Positions 10,173 through 21,400 of a stretch of DNA of 51,805 nt are shown piece by piece. The first letter of the stretch is position 1; every line of letters starts with the position of its first letter. The stretch comes from Acanthamoeba lenticulata (taxonomy: Eukaryota; Discosea; Longamoebia; Acanthamoebidae), in NCBI GenBank assembly GCA_002179805.1, contig NAVB01001059.1, forward strand, positions 1-51,805, written 5' to 3'. The position numbers and the translations under genes were made by a program. The notes beneath the pieces are model-generated. The model had not been told where the DNA came from, ran no database searches, and saw nothing but the letters and a program-made list of their open reading frames with translations.

Positions 10173-11757
10173 TCAGGACTTGCTCGTGGCGGTCGGCTGC
10201 ACCCAACAACAAGACACGCACCGACGGTCAAAACCAGGTCTGGCGTGCTCGCAAAAGCGACCAGAGAAAGAGAGGGGGGGGGACTGACCTTGTTGTTCTT
10301 CGCCGTGGCCGCTTGGTCCTTCCTCCTCTTTTTCGTCTTCTTGGTGGGCGTGGTCTTGGCAGTCTCTTCCGGCTTCTCCTCGCTGGCGCGCTTCCGCTTC
10401 TTCTGTTCCTTCTTCTCGTCGGCCTGGCTGGCTGCCTTGGCTTCTTCTGGTGGTGCCTTTGCCTTCTTCTTGCCGGCATCAGCGTCTGTGACTTCTGCAG
10501 CCTCGTTCTTCTTCCTCTTGATACCCTTCTTCGGCGACTCGGCCTCTTGCGCCTTCGCCGCGTTCGATTCTGTCTTCGCCGTCTCCTTCTTGGTCTCGAC
10601 CGGGGCCTTGACGTTCTTCTTGCCGGCTGTCTCGCCTGTGGGCGTCGTCTTCTTGTCCTCGTCGTCCTGGGCCTTCTTTCCCTTCTTCTTGTTCTTCTTT
10701 TTCTTCGTCTTGGCGGCCTCCTTGGCACCCCTCTCTTCCTGGCTACCCTTCTTATCGCTCTTCATCTCGTCGTCCGATTCTGCGTCCTCTTCCTTCGCTT
10801 GCTCCTTCTTTGCCACCTTGTGCTCCGCCTTCTTGCCCGTCTCCGTTTTCGCTTGCTCCTTCGCCTTGCTCGTCTTGGTCTCCTCCTTTGTCGCCTTCGT
10901 CTTCGTATCGGTCTTCTGCTCTGTGGGCTGCTGGTTCTTCTTCGCCTTCTTCGGACTCTTCGCGCTCGCCGGCTCCTCCTTGCTCGCCTTCTTTCCCTTC
11001 TTCTGCCCAGGACCTCCGGCACTGGATTGATTCTGCTCCTCCTTCGTCGTCTCCTCGTCGGCCTTGCTGTTGTCCTTCTGCTGGGCGGCCGGCCAGTCGG
11101 GCCTGGTCCCAAATGGTGAGTGATCATGGGCCCTTCCAACGCACTGTTTAGGAAACACAACGTACTTGTGCACCACGTGCAGGCCGGTGGGATTTGACGT
11201 AGCGTCGTAGACATTGAGAGCCTTCACCGCGGCCAAGGCCTCGTCCTTCGTGGCGAACTCCACAAAGGCACAACCCTTGAACGTCTTGTCGGGATTGCGT
11301 GGGAGGGCCACGATGATGACATTGCCGTGACTAGCGAACAGTTGCCTCACCACGTTGTCGTCGAAGCCAGACGGCAGGTTCTCCTGCAGTCACTCCGATG
11401 AGTCACTCAACCGGATACGGGCCAAAGTTGTCAGGGCAGAGCAGAGGATGATACCGCGTAAACAGTCAAGTCATCTGTTCCTGCAAAGGGCTCCTTCCTC
11501 CTCACGTGGGTTTTCAAAAGGTTGACCTCGAGCTGCGATGACGCTTGAACGGCGCGGATAAACAGCTTGAAGTCGGTGGTCAAGGACTTGACCCCTCGGC
11601 ACTTGGCCAGCGTATCCGCGTCCACCCAGCCTTCTGGGTCAGCAAGCACCTTGGCACGCAAGGACTTGTCCTTCAAGAGGTTGTTCGTGCTCAAGTAGAA
11701 CTCGGCCTTCTTGCGCACTTCCGCTTCCGTTTTCGCCAACAAACTCCTCCAGCTCAT
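10173..11757 (-). CDS. La-domain RNA-binding protein (La/LARP7 type) with long Lys-rich tail
   Basis: Start ATG 11757-11755, stop TGA 10175-10173 after a last small exon (PTATSKS). A La motif comes first (about residues 8-90: KKAEFYLSTNNLLKDKSL, WVDADTLAK, LTTDFKLFIRAVQ). After an intron beginning GTATCA comes an RRM (FASHGNVIIVALP, KTFKGCAFVEF). An intron with a strong GTACGT donor then joins HVVHK to PDWPAAQQ. The rest is a tail of roughly 280 residues made almost wholly of Lys, Glu, Ala and Thr. La proteins bind the 3' UUU-OH of RNA polymerase III transcripts in the nucleus. I see no second RRM, so La versus LARP7 cannot be settled. The last intron holds a C tract. Confidence 0.85.
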
Positions 11758-12121
11758 GCTGCTACGACCTATACAGATAAGACACTTCGTGCACTAATCG
11801 CCCGGACTCCGGCACTTGCCAACAAGAAAGTAAGATGGCTCCGCCGAGTGGTGTGCAGGCTCCTTGGCCGTTTTCTTGCCTTGTGGTAAGCAAACGAATT
11901 TGCCGTTCCATTTCTTTTTACTTTCTTTAAAGGAAAATCATCATCAGTAAAAAAATCTTGGCTTATCCCGTGCGGCACAAGGGGCTTGATTGCAAGTGCT
12001 CGGGATGCAGGCAGAGAGTAAACGACTACGCATCATCAACTCACCAATGTAATAATTTACATTTTTGATTTTGAGTTTGATTATAAATAATAGCAGAATT
12101 ATTGAGGAGGGCTGGAGATTG
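11758..12121. other. Intergenic spacer between La and MEKK-alpha
   Basis: 364 bases upstream of La (-) and downstream of the MEKK-alpha stop (-). It is more AT-rich than its surroundings, with an AATAATTTACATTTTTGA-like stretch near 12050-12080 and several A/T runs that may serve 3' end formation of MEKK-alpha. I see no convincing gene. Confidence 0.55.
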
Positions 12122-15100
12122 TCAGGAGGCAAACTCGACTCCTTCAAACTGCCAGACTTTGAGTGTGGTGTCCTTGCTCGCAGAGACCAGACGGTCTCGG
12201 CCCACCGCGAGCGCCTGTACAGAAGCCTGGTGCCCATCCTCGCCTGCCAGCGTGCGCAGACAGGCTCCCGTCGTGTAGTCCTGCAGTGGCCACAAGGCGG
12301 TGATCAACAACATGGCCTTCTTCAAATAAGCATGCCTTCGTACCCAGATCTTGATGGTCTTGTCCTGCGAGGCCGAGAACAGGTAGTTCGTGGTCAGGTC
12401 AACACCCCACACCCAGTGCTTGTTGTTGTTGCCGCCGCCTTCCTGGCTCTGCACCGCGGCCGCGGCTGTTATCGTTTCCTCGCTCCACACATTCCAGCAC
12501 TCGCCCGTCCCAATGTCCCAACACCTACGGCGCGCACACACGCTCACAGCCCGTGAATCACCAGTCCACCGAGAACAACAACAAGCACGGCCGATCGATG
12601 GCGGTACCGTATGGTGGCGTCGCCCGAGGCCGAGATGACATTGTCGGCCTGCGCGTCGAGCCGGACGGCAGTGACGTCGTCCAAGTGGCCCTTGAGCACG
12701 GCGATACACGAGCCGTCGCGCTTGTCCCACAGGCGCACGGTCTCGTCCACCGAGCCCGAGACCACGAGGTTGTCCCGGGCCGAGCAGCAGTAGACGCCCC
12801 GCGTGTGGCCGCGCAGGGTGAGCAGGTTCTTGCCAGTCTCCACGTTCCACAGCTTCACCGTCGCGTCGAGGGACGACGACACCAGCGTGCCGTTGGGGCC
12901 GTCGTACTGCAGACCCGTCACGCCCCACTCGTGGGCCGCCGCGAGCGTCCTGACGTTCTTGTACTTGTTACTGATGTCCCAGACGCGGATCGACTTGTCA
13001 GAGGAACCCGAGATGAGGAGCTTGTTCTCGTTGCGCGGGTCAAAGTCGAGGGCGTGGACGCCTTCGGTGTGAGCCTTGGCCGTGTGGACGAGCCGCCACT
13101 TGCCCTTGCCAAACTCCCAAAATCGGAGCCGCTTGTCCTCCGACCCGGACGCGATCCGGTGCGCGCCGTCCAGGAGCTGCACCGCGAACACGCCCTTGTG
13201 GTGGCCCTTGAGCGTGGCGACGGAGGCCGACGCGCCTTTGACCCTTTGCTCGCGCTCGTCGCCCTCCAGGAACACGCGTCGCCAGTTGGGGCCCGGCTTG
13301 TTGGCCCGCCGGCCGTTCCGGGCGATGGCAAACTTGATCGCTTTACATGGCCACCGCCCACATCTCTGCTCCCACAGCTCAAGCGCCTGGCAACAAACAC
13401 GCGTCTCGTCTGGGTGAGCAACAGCACGCAGCAGCAGCAGAGACCAGCAGGAAGCAGAGGGCGCGCACCAAGAGATTCCAATATTTACAGACTTGGGCGA
13501 GAGAGTCGACGTCGCGTGGAGCCAAGAGGTCGAAGATGCGAAGGGCGATGGTCTTGGGCAACCGGAAGATCACCGCCGAGGAGCTCATGATGGATGCCAG
13601 CGACCGGATCTCCTGCTTCATCTTCCAGCCCTTGCTCGTCGCCGCCGGTGCGTCGGAGCTCTTGGCCGGAGCAGCAGTGCTGCTGCTGGTGCTGGAGGCG
13701 GTGATGATCTCGTCGACCTGAGGCTCATCCGCGCTCTGCGTGATGAAGGGATGGCCGAGTAGCTGCGCAGCCGTGGGCCGCTGCTTCGGGTCTCTGTCGT
13801 GTGCGGGGCGTTGTGAGGAGGCGCTCTCTGAAAAAGGGCCCAGTCCAGTGGTGCCAGCGTGGTACCGTATGAAGCACTGGGCGAGAAAATCCTTGCATGA
13901 CTTGGAGAGCGAGGCCGGGATCTGGGGCAGCTCGTCCGTGCGCGAGATCTTGACCAGGGTGGCCATCTTGCTCACAATGAAATGGAAGAACACGTACAGC
14001 GTCAAAACCACGTCACCACAGGACTGTAGGGCCGAGAGCTGGGGTACCTCGTTGGTGCACTCGGACCACGGCGGACGACACGTCGCCATCTCGACGATGG
14101 TGCAGCCCAGGGACCAGATGTCGGCCGCCCTGCACGACACACAAACACATGGTTGGTTGTTGGCGAGGAGGAGAAGGGCAAGACGTAGAGGACGAAGGGC
14201 GGCGTACCGGCCGGAGCCGGTCTGGCGGGCGACCTCGGGGGCCATCCACCAGGGCGTGCCCACGAGGCTCTTGTAGTGGACCGTGCCGCCGCCACCGCCC
14301 ACATCCGACGAGGCGAGCATGTTCTGCTTCGAGCACCCAAAATCTGTGAGCTTGACCTTGCCAGACGGGTCCACCAATATGTTGGCCCCCTTGATGTCTG
14401 CGCCCCTCAACGTCAGTTCCCACACAACAGACTGAAAGAGAACGAAAGAGAACGAAAACGACAGGGCAACGGCGCGCACCCCGATGCACGATGCCGTTTT
14501 TGTGGAGGTAGGCGATTCCCTCGAGGATCTGCTTGGTGTATTGGCGGATGGTGTTCTCCTTGAGCGGCCCGTAGTACGAGATCAGGTTGCTCAACGACCC
14601 GCCGGGCACCAGCCTGATCGTGCGGTAACGGTGGTCGTGGTGGTTAGTTGGTGTCGAACTTTCCAGAGGCTGAACTTAACTTAAGGGGAGGGGGCAGTAC
14701 TCCATGAAGATGTTGAGGATGTTGTCCTTGACGAGCGTGCCCAGGTACTGCACGATGTTCTCGTGGTGGACGTTCTTCATCACCTCGATCTCCTTGCTCG
14801 TCGCCGTTGCCAACTGCCAAATGTCGGATGAATTTGATGTGTTCGCCTGACGAGGCCAATGCGAGGCAAGAAGCGGGGGGGGGGGAAGGAGAGAGTACAG
14901 CGCTGGAGGCTCGGAGCATGATCTGCTTGACGGCAAACATGGCGCCGTCCTCTCGCAGGCCGGCATAGACGACGCCAAAGGCGCCGGCGCCCAGCTGGCG
15001 ACCCAGCTGCCAGTTGACCTTGCTCCAGTCCTCGCAGTAGGTCGCCGCTCCCTTGCTGGCCTTGTTGTTGCTCGAGCCCGCCGGCTTCTTGACCTTGCTG

Positions 15101-18047
15101 GCCTTGTGCTCGCTGCTGTTACTGTTGCTGTTGCTCCCGCCCGTGTTGCCTCTGCGCGACTTCTTCTTGCCCTTGCGCTTGGGCCGGTCGGCGCTCTTGG
15201 CCGACCGCGGCGTTGCGGCGGGCGTCCTTTCCTTGTCGCGGCCGCGCTGCATCGAACTGTCCTTCATGCCGCCGCTGATCTCGGCCGAGGCGTGGAAGTG
15301 GAGCTGTTGTTGATGCTGATGATGATGCTGATTGTGTTGTTGTTGGAGGTGGAGTTGGTGCTGATAGAGCTCCACGTCGACGTCAATATCCGACATGTCG
15401 TCATCGTCATCACCACCACTGCTCTGCTGGCCGAGGATATCCTCGGGGTCGGCCACATCACGAAGAAGTGAATTCTTGGGCGGCGTGTGGAACGGCAAAC
15501 GCGGTCCCTCGTCGTCGATCAATTCGCCCGCACCGAGCGGCACTACACGCAGATACGTTGTCAACAGCAGAAAAGCCAACACGGGAACCAGGGCCAGCGC
15601 GTACGTACCATCAAACGGCGGGAAAAAGTCGTCGCCAAAGCCATAGGAGGGCAGGTGGCTGGTGGGCGACGACAGTGGCGGAGGGTCGGCCGCGGCCACA
15701 CTAGAGGTCATCACGGCGGGCAGAACGAGCGGCGGGGCCGGCGGCGAAACCGACATCTTCATCGTACCCGTCGCCGTCGTCGTTGTCGTGGTGGTCGTTG
15801 TGGTCGGTCCGCCGTCCATGCTGCCACCGACGGCGGCAGCAGCGTAGGCCGACAAGTGCCCTGAGCCGAGGTCGACGCTCGGGAGATGGCTGGTCGGGGA
15901 GGTCAGGTCAGGCGGCGAGATAGGCGGGTGGGCCAACGGGAGAGGCAGGATGGGCACGGGCGAGCCCGGGAACGACGGGAGGTGGCTGTCGGGCGACGAC
16001 AGCGCCGGCGGCTGCGCGGCCCGCACGACGTGGGCCGGCACGGCGTTGATGTAGTCGGCGTACTCGGCTGACGTCAGCAGCGGCTCCGTCGAGAACTCAG
16101 AGAACGAAGCGCGCGGGCTCCCTGCAGGCGGCGTGTGCGCGGCCGGCGGCGGGTTCATCACCGACGAGTCCGAGTTCGATCGTCCTCTGTTGATGATGAT
16201 GACACTTGAGCTGGTGAGCCGCTTGTGGGTAAGAGTGTTGACAGAGGGGATAGAGGAAGATTGTGGTGTCATACCTCGAGGATCGAAGAGCCTTGGCCGG
16301 CGCGTCCCAGCCGAGGTCCTCCATGTTGGTCTGGATGGTGAGGTTCATCCGCTTGGCGACCGGTAGTGGCGCCTCGCGCGCCAGCGGTGCGACAGGCGGC
16401 GAGCCAGAGGGAAGGTGATGCACGAGCGGCGAATACATGGTAGATTGTCCCCCGAAGCGGCCCGGCGAAACGTCGTCGTCAGCAATGCCGTCGTCGCCGT
16501 CCGAGAAACTCTCGCCTTCTTCGCTGTCGTCGCTGCTCGACGAGCCGGTCTCGGTCGTGGCCTCCTCTGCCGCAAGCGCGTCGTCGGGCCCTATGGCCTC
16601 GCTCGAGTTGCTGTCCGTGTTGTGGCCATCGTCCTCGCCTTCTCCATCACCGCCGTCATCGTCCGTTTCGCTCTCCTCTGTCTCACCGCTGATGGCCACG
16701 CGCGGCGATATGACGCGCTCGGCGTCATCGTCCGCTACGTCGTTCTCAGCCCCGCTGCTGCTGCTGTCGCTGCGCGGACTCACACTCGTCGGTCGGATCT
16801 CGTCGCTGTTGACTTCAGTTCGGGCCACCTCGTCCCTGTCGTCGGCCGACTTGGTGCGTTGGATCTTTCGCTTTGTAGGCGTGAGCCGCCGGATAAACGA
16901 TCGGCCGAGCCCGCCGGTGCCGCCGCTGCCAGAAAGCTCGCGTCGGAGTTGGCCTTCGCATTCGCTTTCTCGACCTTTTTCGCTTTCGTTCTTTGCGTGG
17001 CTGTCCTCGCCCTCGTCTACGGCGGCGGGTTCACTCCGCTCGATGAGCTTGCCCTTAGAATCCTTCCATGAGATGCGCTTCCGCCGCCGCTTCTCCTTCT
17101 TCTCGAGATCCTTTTCCTTGCCGCTGTTCCGCTTCTTGACCACTACGCCGGGGCTGTGGCTGGCGCTCAGCCCGGTTGCGTCCCGCTCACGGGCCTCCTT
17201 CTTGCCCCAGCTCTGCCGCTTGGTCGCCGACGGTGAATCGGGCGGCGACGATCGTGCGAGACGCGAGGGCATCACCGGCGTCGACTTGGAGATCGGCCGC
17301 CCGAAGACAGTGCCGTTCGCTTTGCCCGTTCCTCCTCGCTCCTCTTTCTCCTTGTCCCGTTCCTTTTCCTTGTCCTTGTCCTTTTCCTTGTCTTTCTCCG
17401 TCTTTGTTCCGCGCCGTCTCTGGCTGGGCGTCCCCCCAGCGGCGGTGCTGATGCTGGTTGTGGTAGCAGTGGGCGTGGTCGTTGTGGTGGTCGTTGGGGT
17501 TGTTGTGGCCGCGGTAGGCGGCGTGGTGCCTGGCGTGGTGCCCGGCGTGGTGGTGGGCGGGGTGAAGCCGTTGAGGTGCGCGCCCTTGTCGTCTTTGATG
17601 AGGTGCACCTTGAGGTAGGGCTCTACGGAATCGCGCTTGCTCTGCTTGCGGATGGCCTTGGCGTAGAGCAGGAAGGCCTCGCGTACGTCCTGCTTCGAGT
17701 GGACTCGAATGAGGTCGCCCACATGGTCCTCATACTTGTGGATGATGGTGCCCTCCCCAAATATTTCTTCGATCTTGGCCCGCAAGTGGCGGTACTTGAT
17801 GTCGTAGGGCACCGTCAGCACACTGATCTCATCGCCCAGGAAGCACTTGAGCCTCACCTGCACATTAATTATTTTTCAAAAATGAAATTCGACAGCAAAA
17901 TGAGGAAACTGACAGAAGCACTTGGAGAGTGCGAGATGGAGAATAAATGAATGTAAAATAAAAGATAAAAATGGTCATCGAGGCGATCGGTACCTTATCC
18001 CCAGAGGCACCATTTCTTTTGAATTTTTTCAACCCGAAGCTGGCCAT
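12122..18047 (-). CDS. mkkA: MEKK-alpha: PB1 - MAPKKK - F-box - WD40 protein
   Basis: One large gene, start ATG 18047-18045, stop TGA 12124-12122. Exon 1 (54 bases, [18 protein letters not shown]) joins exon 2 at 17857 ([16 protein letters not shown]) to form an N-terminal PB1 domain. A long Ser/Thr/Pro-, Glu/Asp- and His/Gln-rich region follows. The kinase domain runs from [18 protein letters not shown] through [30 protein letters not shown] and WWMAPEV to the HPFI end. An F-box follows (about 13500-13580, [17 protein letters not shown]). The protein ends in at least seven WD40 repeats (12122-13280: [32 protein letters not shown] and others). This kinase/F-box/WD40 order is that of Dictyostelium MEKK-alpha, a developmental MAPKKK controlled by ubiquitination. 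The 14620-14730 junction is solved by a GTACTG donor inside ATG-GAG. Confidence 0.92.
14875..14885 (-). repeat. Intronic C11 tract (sense strand), MEKK-alpha
   Basis: Eleven G on the plus strand read as C11 in the transcript, about 20 bases after a GTACTC donor. Confidence 0.85.
15543..15608 (-). other. 66-base in-frame, stop-free intron in MEKK-alpha
   Basis: The donor GTACGT and acceptor GTGTAG are both good. The length is a multiple of three and has no stop in frame. Spliced, it gives FDVPLGAGE; retained, it would insert 22 residues, mostly hydrophobic. Confidence 0.6.
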
Positions 18048-18477
18048 TCAAAGCAGAATGGTGGCACTAAGTAACTTAGCGTTCGCCAGGTGTGAGCAGG
18101 TGTCGCTAGTAAAGGTACGCGACGAGAGGGCTCTCTTTGACTGCACCCGGCATCTATGCCGCCACAGCGTGCCGTTCCGAGAGGCCAAGGGGAAGCTGCG
18201 GGAGATGGAGATGTCCGTAAGATGAGAATGGGAGCGGCCCGACGGCTAGTGTTGTGTGAGAGAGCAATTTGCCACACAGAACATGGTCCACCGCGGCAAC
18301 AGCTTTGCCATGAAATACCTAGTGGACGGTTTTGGGCCTCAAAGTCGTGCTTAAGGTGGCGCCAGCAATTTGATAACGGGACAACACGCACGCAAGCACA
18401 GGCAGACTTAATCTCTTGCCGGCTTGAGGTAGAGCGCGGCGCCTGTGTAATTTTACCCAACTTCAATCGATTGCAGC
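18048..18477. promoter_or_regulatory. Divergent promoter region, MEKK-alpha / coronin-7
   Basis: 430 bases between divergent start codons, so both promoters and 5' UTRs are here. No TATA box is evident. A minus-strand open frame at 18029-18466 shows no family features and is probably chance. Confidence 0.5.
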
Positions 18478-21400
18478 ATGTCGCGCTTCAGGCAGGGATC
18501 TAAGGTACACAATTTGTGATTAACCTGGCAAGATTGAGCGTGCTTTTGTTGTGCTCCGTGCTTGACACGCTTGGCACACTCTGATTTACCAAGACTTCTT
18601 TCTTAAGTCCCTGCATCTTCTCAATATACGCGTTAATGTGTTGCGGTGAGGAACTATAGTTCAGGCACGTTAAGGGCCAGGCGAGCAAGCGCGAGCTGTG
18701 GTATGCCGACGTGCAGGGCGACGTGTCAGGCGAGTCCAACCCCATCGCGGTCAGCGCCAAGCTCGTCGCCGTCGCGTGGCGCGCGACTGGTGGCGGCAGG
18801 TACCCCCCCCCCGCTCTTTCCTCCCTTTTTTCCTTCCCCTAGTCTTGCCCTTGTTCTGAGCCTCACGGCTGTGCGTGTGCCCTTGCAGTGTGGGCGTCAT
18901 CCCGCTGGACAAGCCCGGCAAGAGGCAAGGCGGTGTGCCCATGATCCATGCCCACGCGGCGCGCGTACGCGATCTCACCCCAGGCACTGGCCATGATCTT
19001 CAACCTTCAAGGCTAGACTAACGACGACGGCGCTGCAGGTGGTGGACCTCCACTTCAGCCCCTTCAACGACTACCTGCTCGCCACGGGCTCCGAGGACTG
19101 CTCAGGTGATTCCCCATCCGCCCCTTCCTGCTTTCGCCCACTGCCGGCGCAGCCGTTTTGACGCTCACTCGCTGCCCCGTCCGTGTGCGACTCCAGTCAA
19201 GCTGTGGGAGGTCCCGGAGGACCTGGCTAATGGGTCCACGCTGTCGACGCCTAAGGCGCAGTTCAAGGGCCATACCAAGCGCGTCGATGTCGTCAGGTTC
19301 CACCCAGTTGCCGACAACGTGGTCGCCTCGGCCTCGGTCGATAAGACCCTCCGCCTGTGGGACGTCAACGCGCAGGGTAAGGCCTCTCTCCTCTTCCCTT
19401 GAGTGTTGTGTTTCAAGTCGTGTCTGATCACATGTTTGTGTGTGCGCCTGTGTGCTGCAGCCGAGAAGCTCTCGGGCGCCTTCCCCGACAGCGTCTTCTC
19501 GTTTGACTGGAACTACGACGGCAGCCTGATCGCCCTCACCACCAAGGACAAGAAAGTTCGCATCTTTGACCCGCGTTCCCGCTCCGTTGTCCAGGCATGC
19601 CACTTCTTCCTCTTTGCAATTTCAAATCTTTTTGATTTTAATATCGTAATTGTTAACCATCGGTGCAGGAGGGAGCCAACCACGAGGGCGTGAAGCCCTC
19701 GCAAGTGGCGTGGCTGGGCGAGCTCGACCGGATCGTGACGACGGGCTTCAGCCGCATGCGCGAGCGCAAGTTTGCCATCTACGATTCGCGCGATCTGAGC
19801 AAGCCCCTCACCACCAACACCCTCGACTCATCGACCGGCGTCATCATCCCGCTCTACGACAACGACGCCCGCATCCTCTACCTCGCCGGCAAGGTGCGTC
19901 TCCTGCTCTTTCTCCTCTCACATTTTCCTTGGCCATCGCATGACACTTCGTCGTGCTCGCGCGGCGGCCACAGGGCGACGGCAACATCCGGGGCTACGAA
20001 ATCCTCGAGACGGCGCCGCACTACTCGGAGCTCCCGGCCACCGTTTCCGACTCTGCCCTCCAGGGCATCGCCATGGTACGATGGGCCACAAAACCTTTTG
20101 TCGCTTGTCGACGAAACGAGAGCTCACACGTACGCACTTGGATGATGATGGCGGGTTGCCATTCGACAGCTGCCCAAGCGGGCTCTCAACGTGATGGAGT
20201 GCGAGGTGGAGCGCCTGCTCAAGCTCGCGCAGGATGACATCGTCCCGGTCTCCTACGAGGTGCCCCGCAAGGTACGTGACCTTTTTACGAGCCTTCCTTG
20301 TTCTGGCTCGGCCCGAGGGCTCATGACGCGACAACGGACAGACGCACCGCACGTTTGCTGAGGACCTCTTCCCGTTGACGGCGGCCAACGTGCCGGCCCT
20401 GAGCGCTGACGAGTGGTTCTCTGGCCAGACCAAGAAGCCCAACCTCATGAGCCTTGACCCGGCCAGGCGCGGTACCCTCGCCTCTGCGCCTTTTGCGCCT
20501 TTCATCTTTGAGGCCCAAGTTGCTAACGCTTAAAGGTCAGGCCAAACCATCACCTCGAGCTCGTCTAGCTCCTCGTCTTCCTCGACCTCGACCTCGACCT
20601 CGGCTTCGACTTCGTCCTCATCGAGCTCGACTACGTCTACGTCGACTGCAGACAGCGCGCCCGCAGAGACCCCGGCGCCCGCGCAGACCTCGGCGCCCCT
20701 GTCCTACTCGGTCACCGTCCCGGCCAACGCGGCCGAGGCCGAAGCCGCGGATGACGACGAGAACTACGTACGGCGCAATCTCCCTTCCCCGCATGCTTGT
20801 TGTTATTGACACGCCATTCCGGGGCACACAGTACGTCCCCACGGCCAAGTCGATCGTGCGCCAGACCAAGTTCAGGCATCTCCTCGTCAAGCCCACTCAG
20901 CAGTCGGAGTGGTGCGTGAACAACCCTCCCCCCCCAATCTGCTGTTGGTCAAGGACGACCAACTCAATCTGACCCACGATAACATATACAGGGTGACGAA
21001 CCTGAAGATCGAGTCGAGCTCGAGCGACGCGTCGCTGCTCAAGGCCAACTCCAAGTACTTTGCCGTGCCCTGGAAGGGCTCCGGCGGCCAGGTCTGTCTC
21101 CCGCTAGCCTCCAGCAGGCAAAGCCAAGCGGAAGACAAAGCTGACCGGGGGATTGGGACGATTAGGTGGCGGTGATCCCGCATAGCTTCAAGGGCAAGCT
21201 GCCGGACAAGATCGGCACCGTCGAGACTGGCAACGACGCGCTGGCGTTTGAGTTCCACCCCTACCGAGACGACCTGCTCTACGTGGGCCTCGACAACGCG
21301 ACGATCCGTCTGTACAAGGTGCCCGACAACGACCTGTTCAAGCAGAAGACCAACCACACCGAGTTTGACGGCGTGCTGCGAGGCCACGGACGGCGCATCT

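Noticed and set aside
10139..11119. A 326-codon plus-strand frame rich in Leu and Arg that looks membrane-like
   Set aside because: It is the antisense of the Lys/Glu-rich La tail; Leu and Phe arise from complementing Lys and Glu codons.
11431..11480. La intron beginning GTATCATCC as a possible U12 intron
   Set aside because: It lacks the TTCCTTAAC branch sequence and departs from the U12 donor after position 5.
14644..16272. A single-exon reading of the 14644-16272 minus-strand frame, including a transmembrane-like segment
   Set aside because: Strong GTACGT/GTGTAG splice sites remove the hydrophobic part, and a C-rich intron lies near 14880; the real gene is spliced. Retention is kept only as a separate finding.
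16437..17618. A 393-codon plus-strand frame opposite MEKK-alpha
   Set aside because: It is low-complexity Ser/Pro/Val with no family features, a shadow of the Ser/Glu/Lys-rich MEKK-alpha linker.
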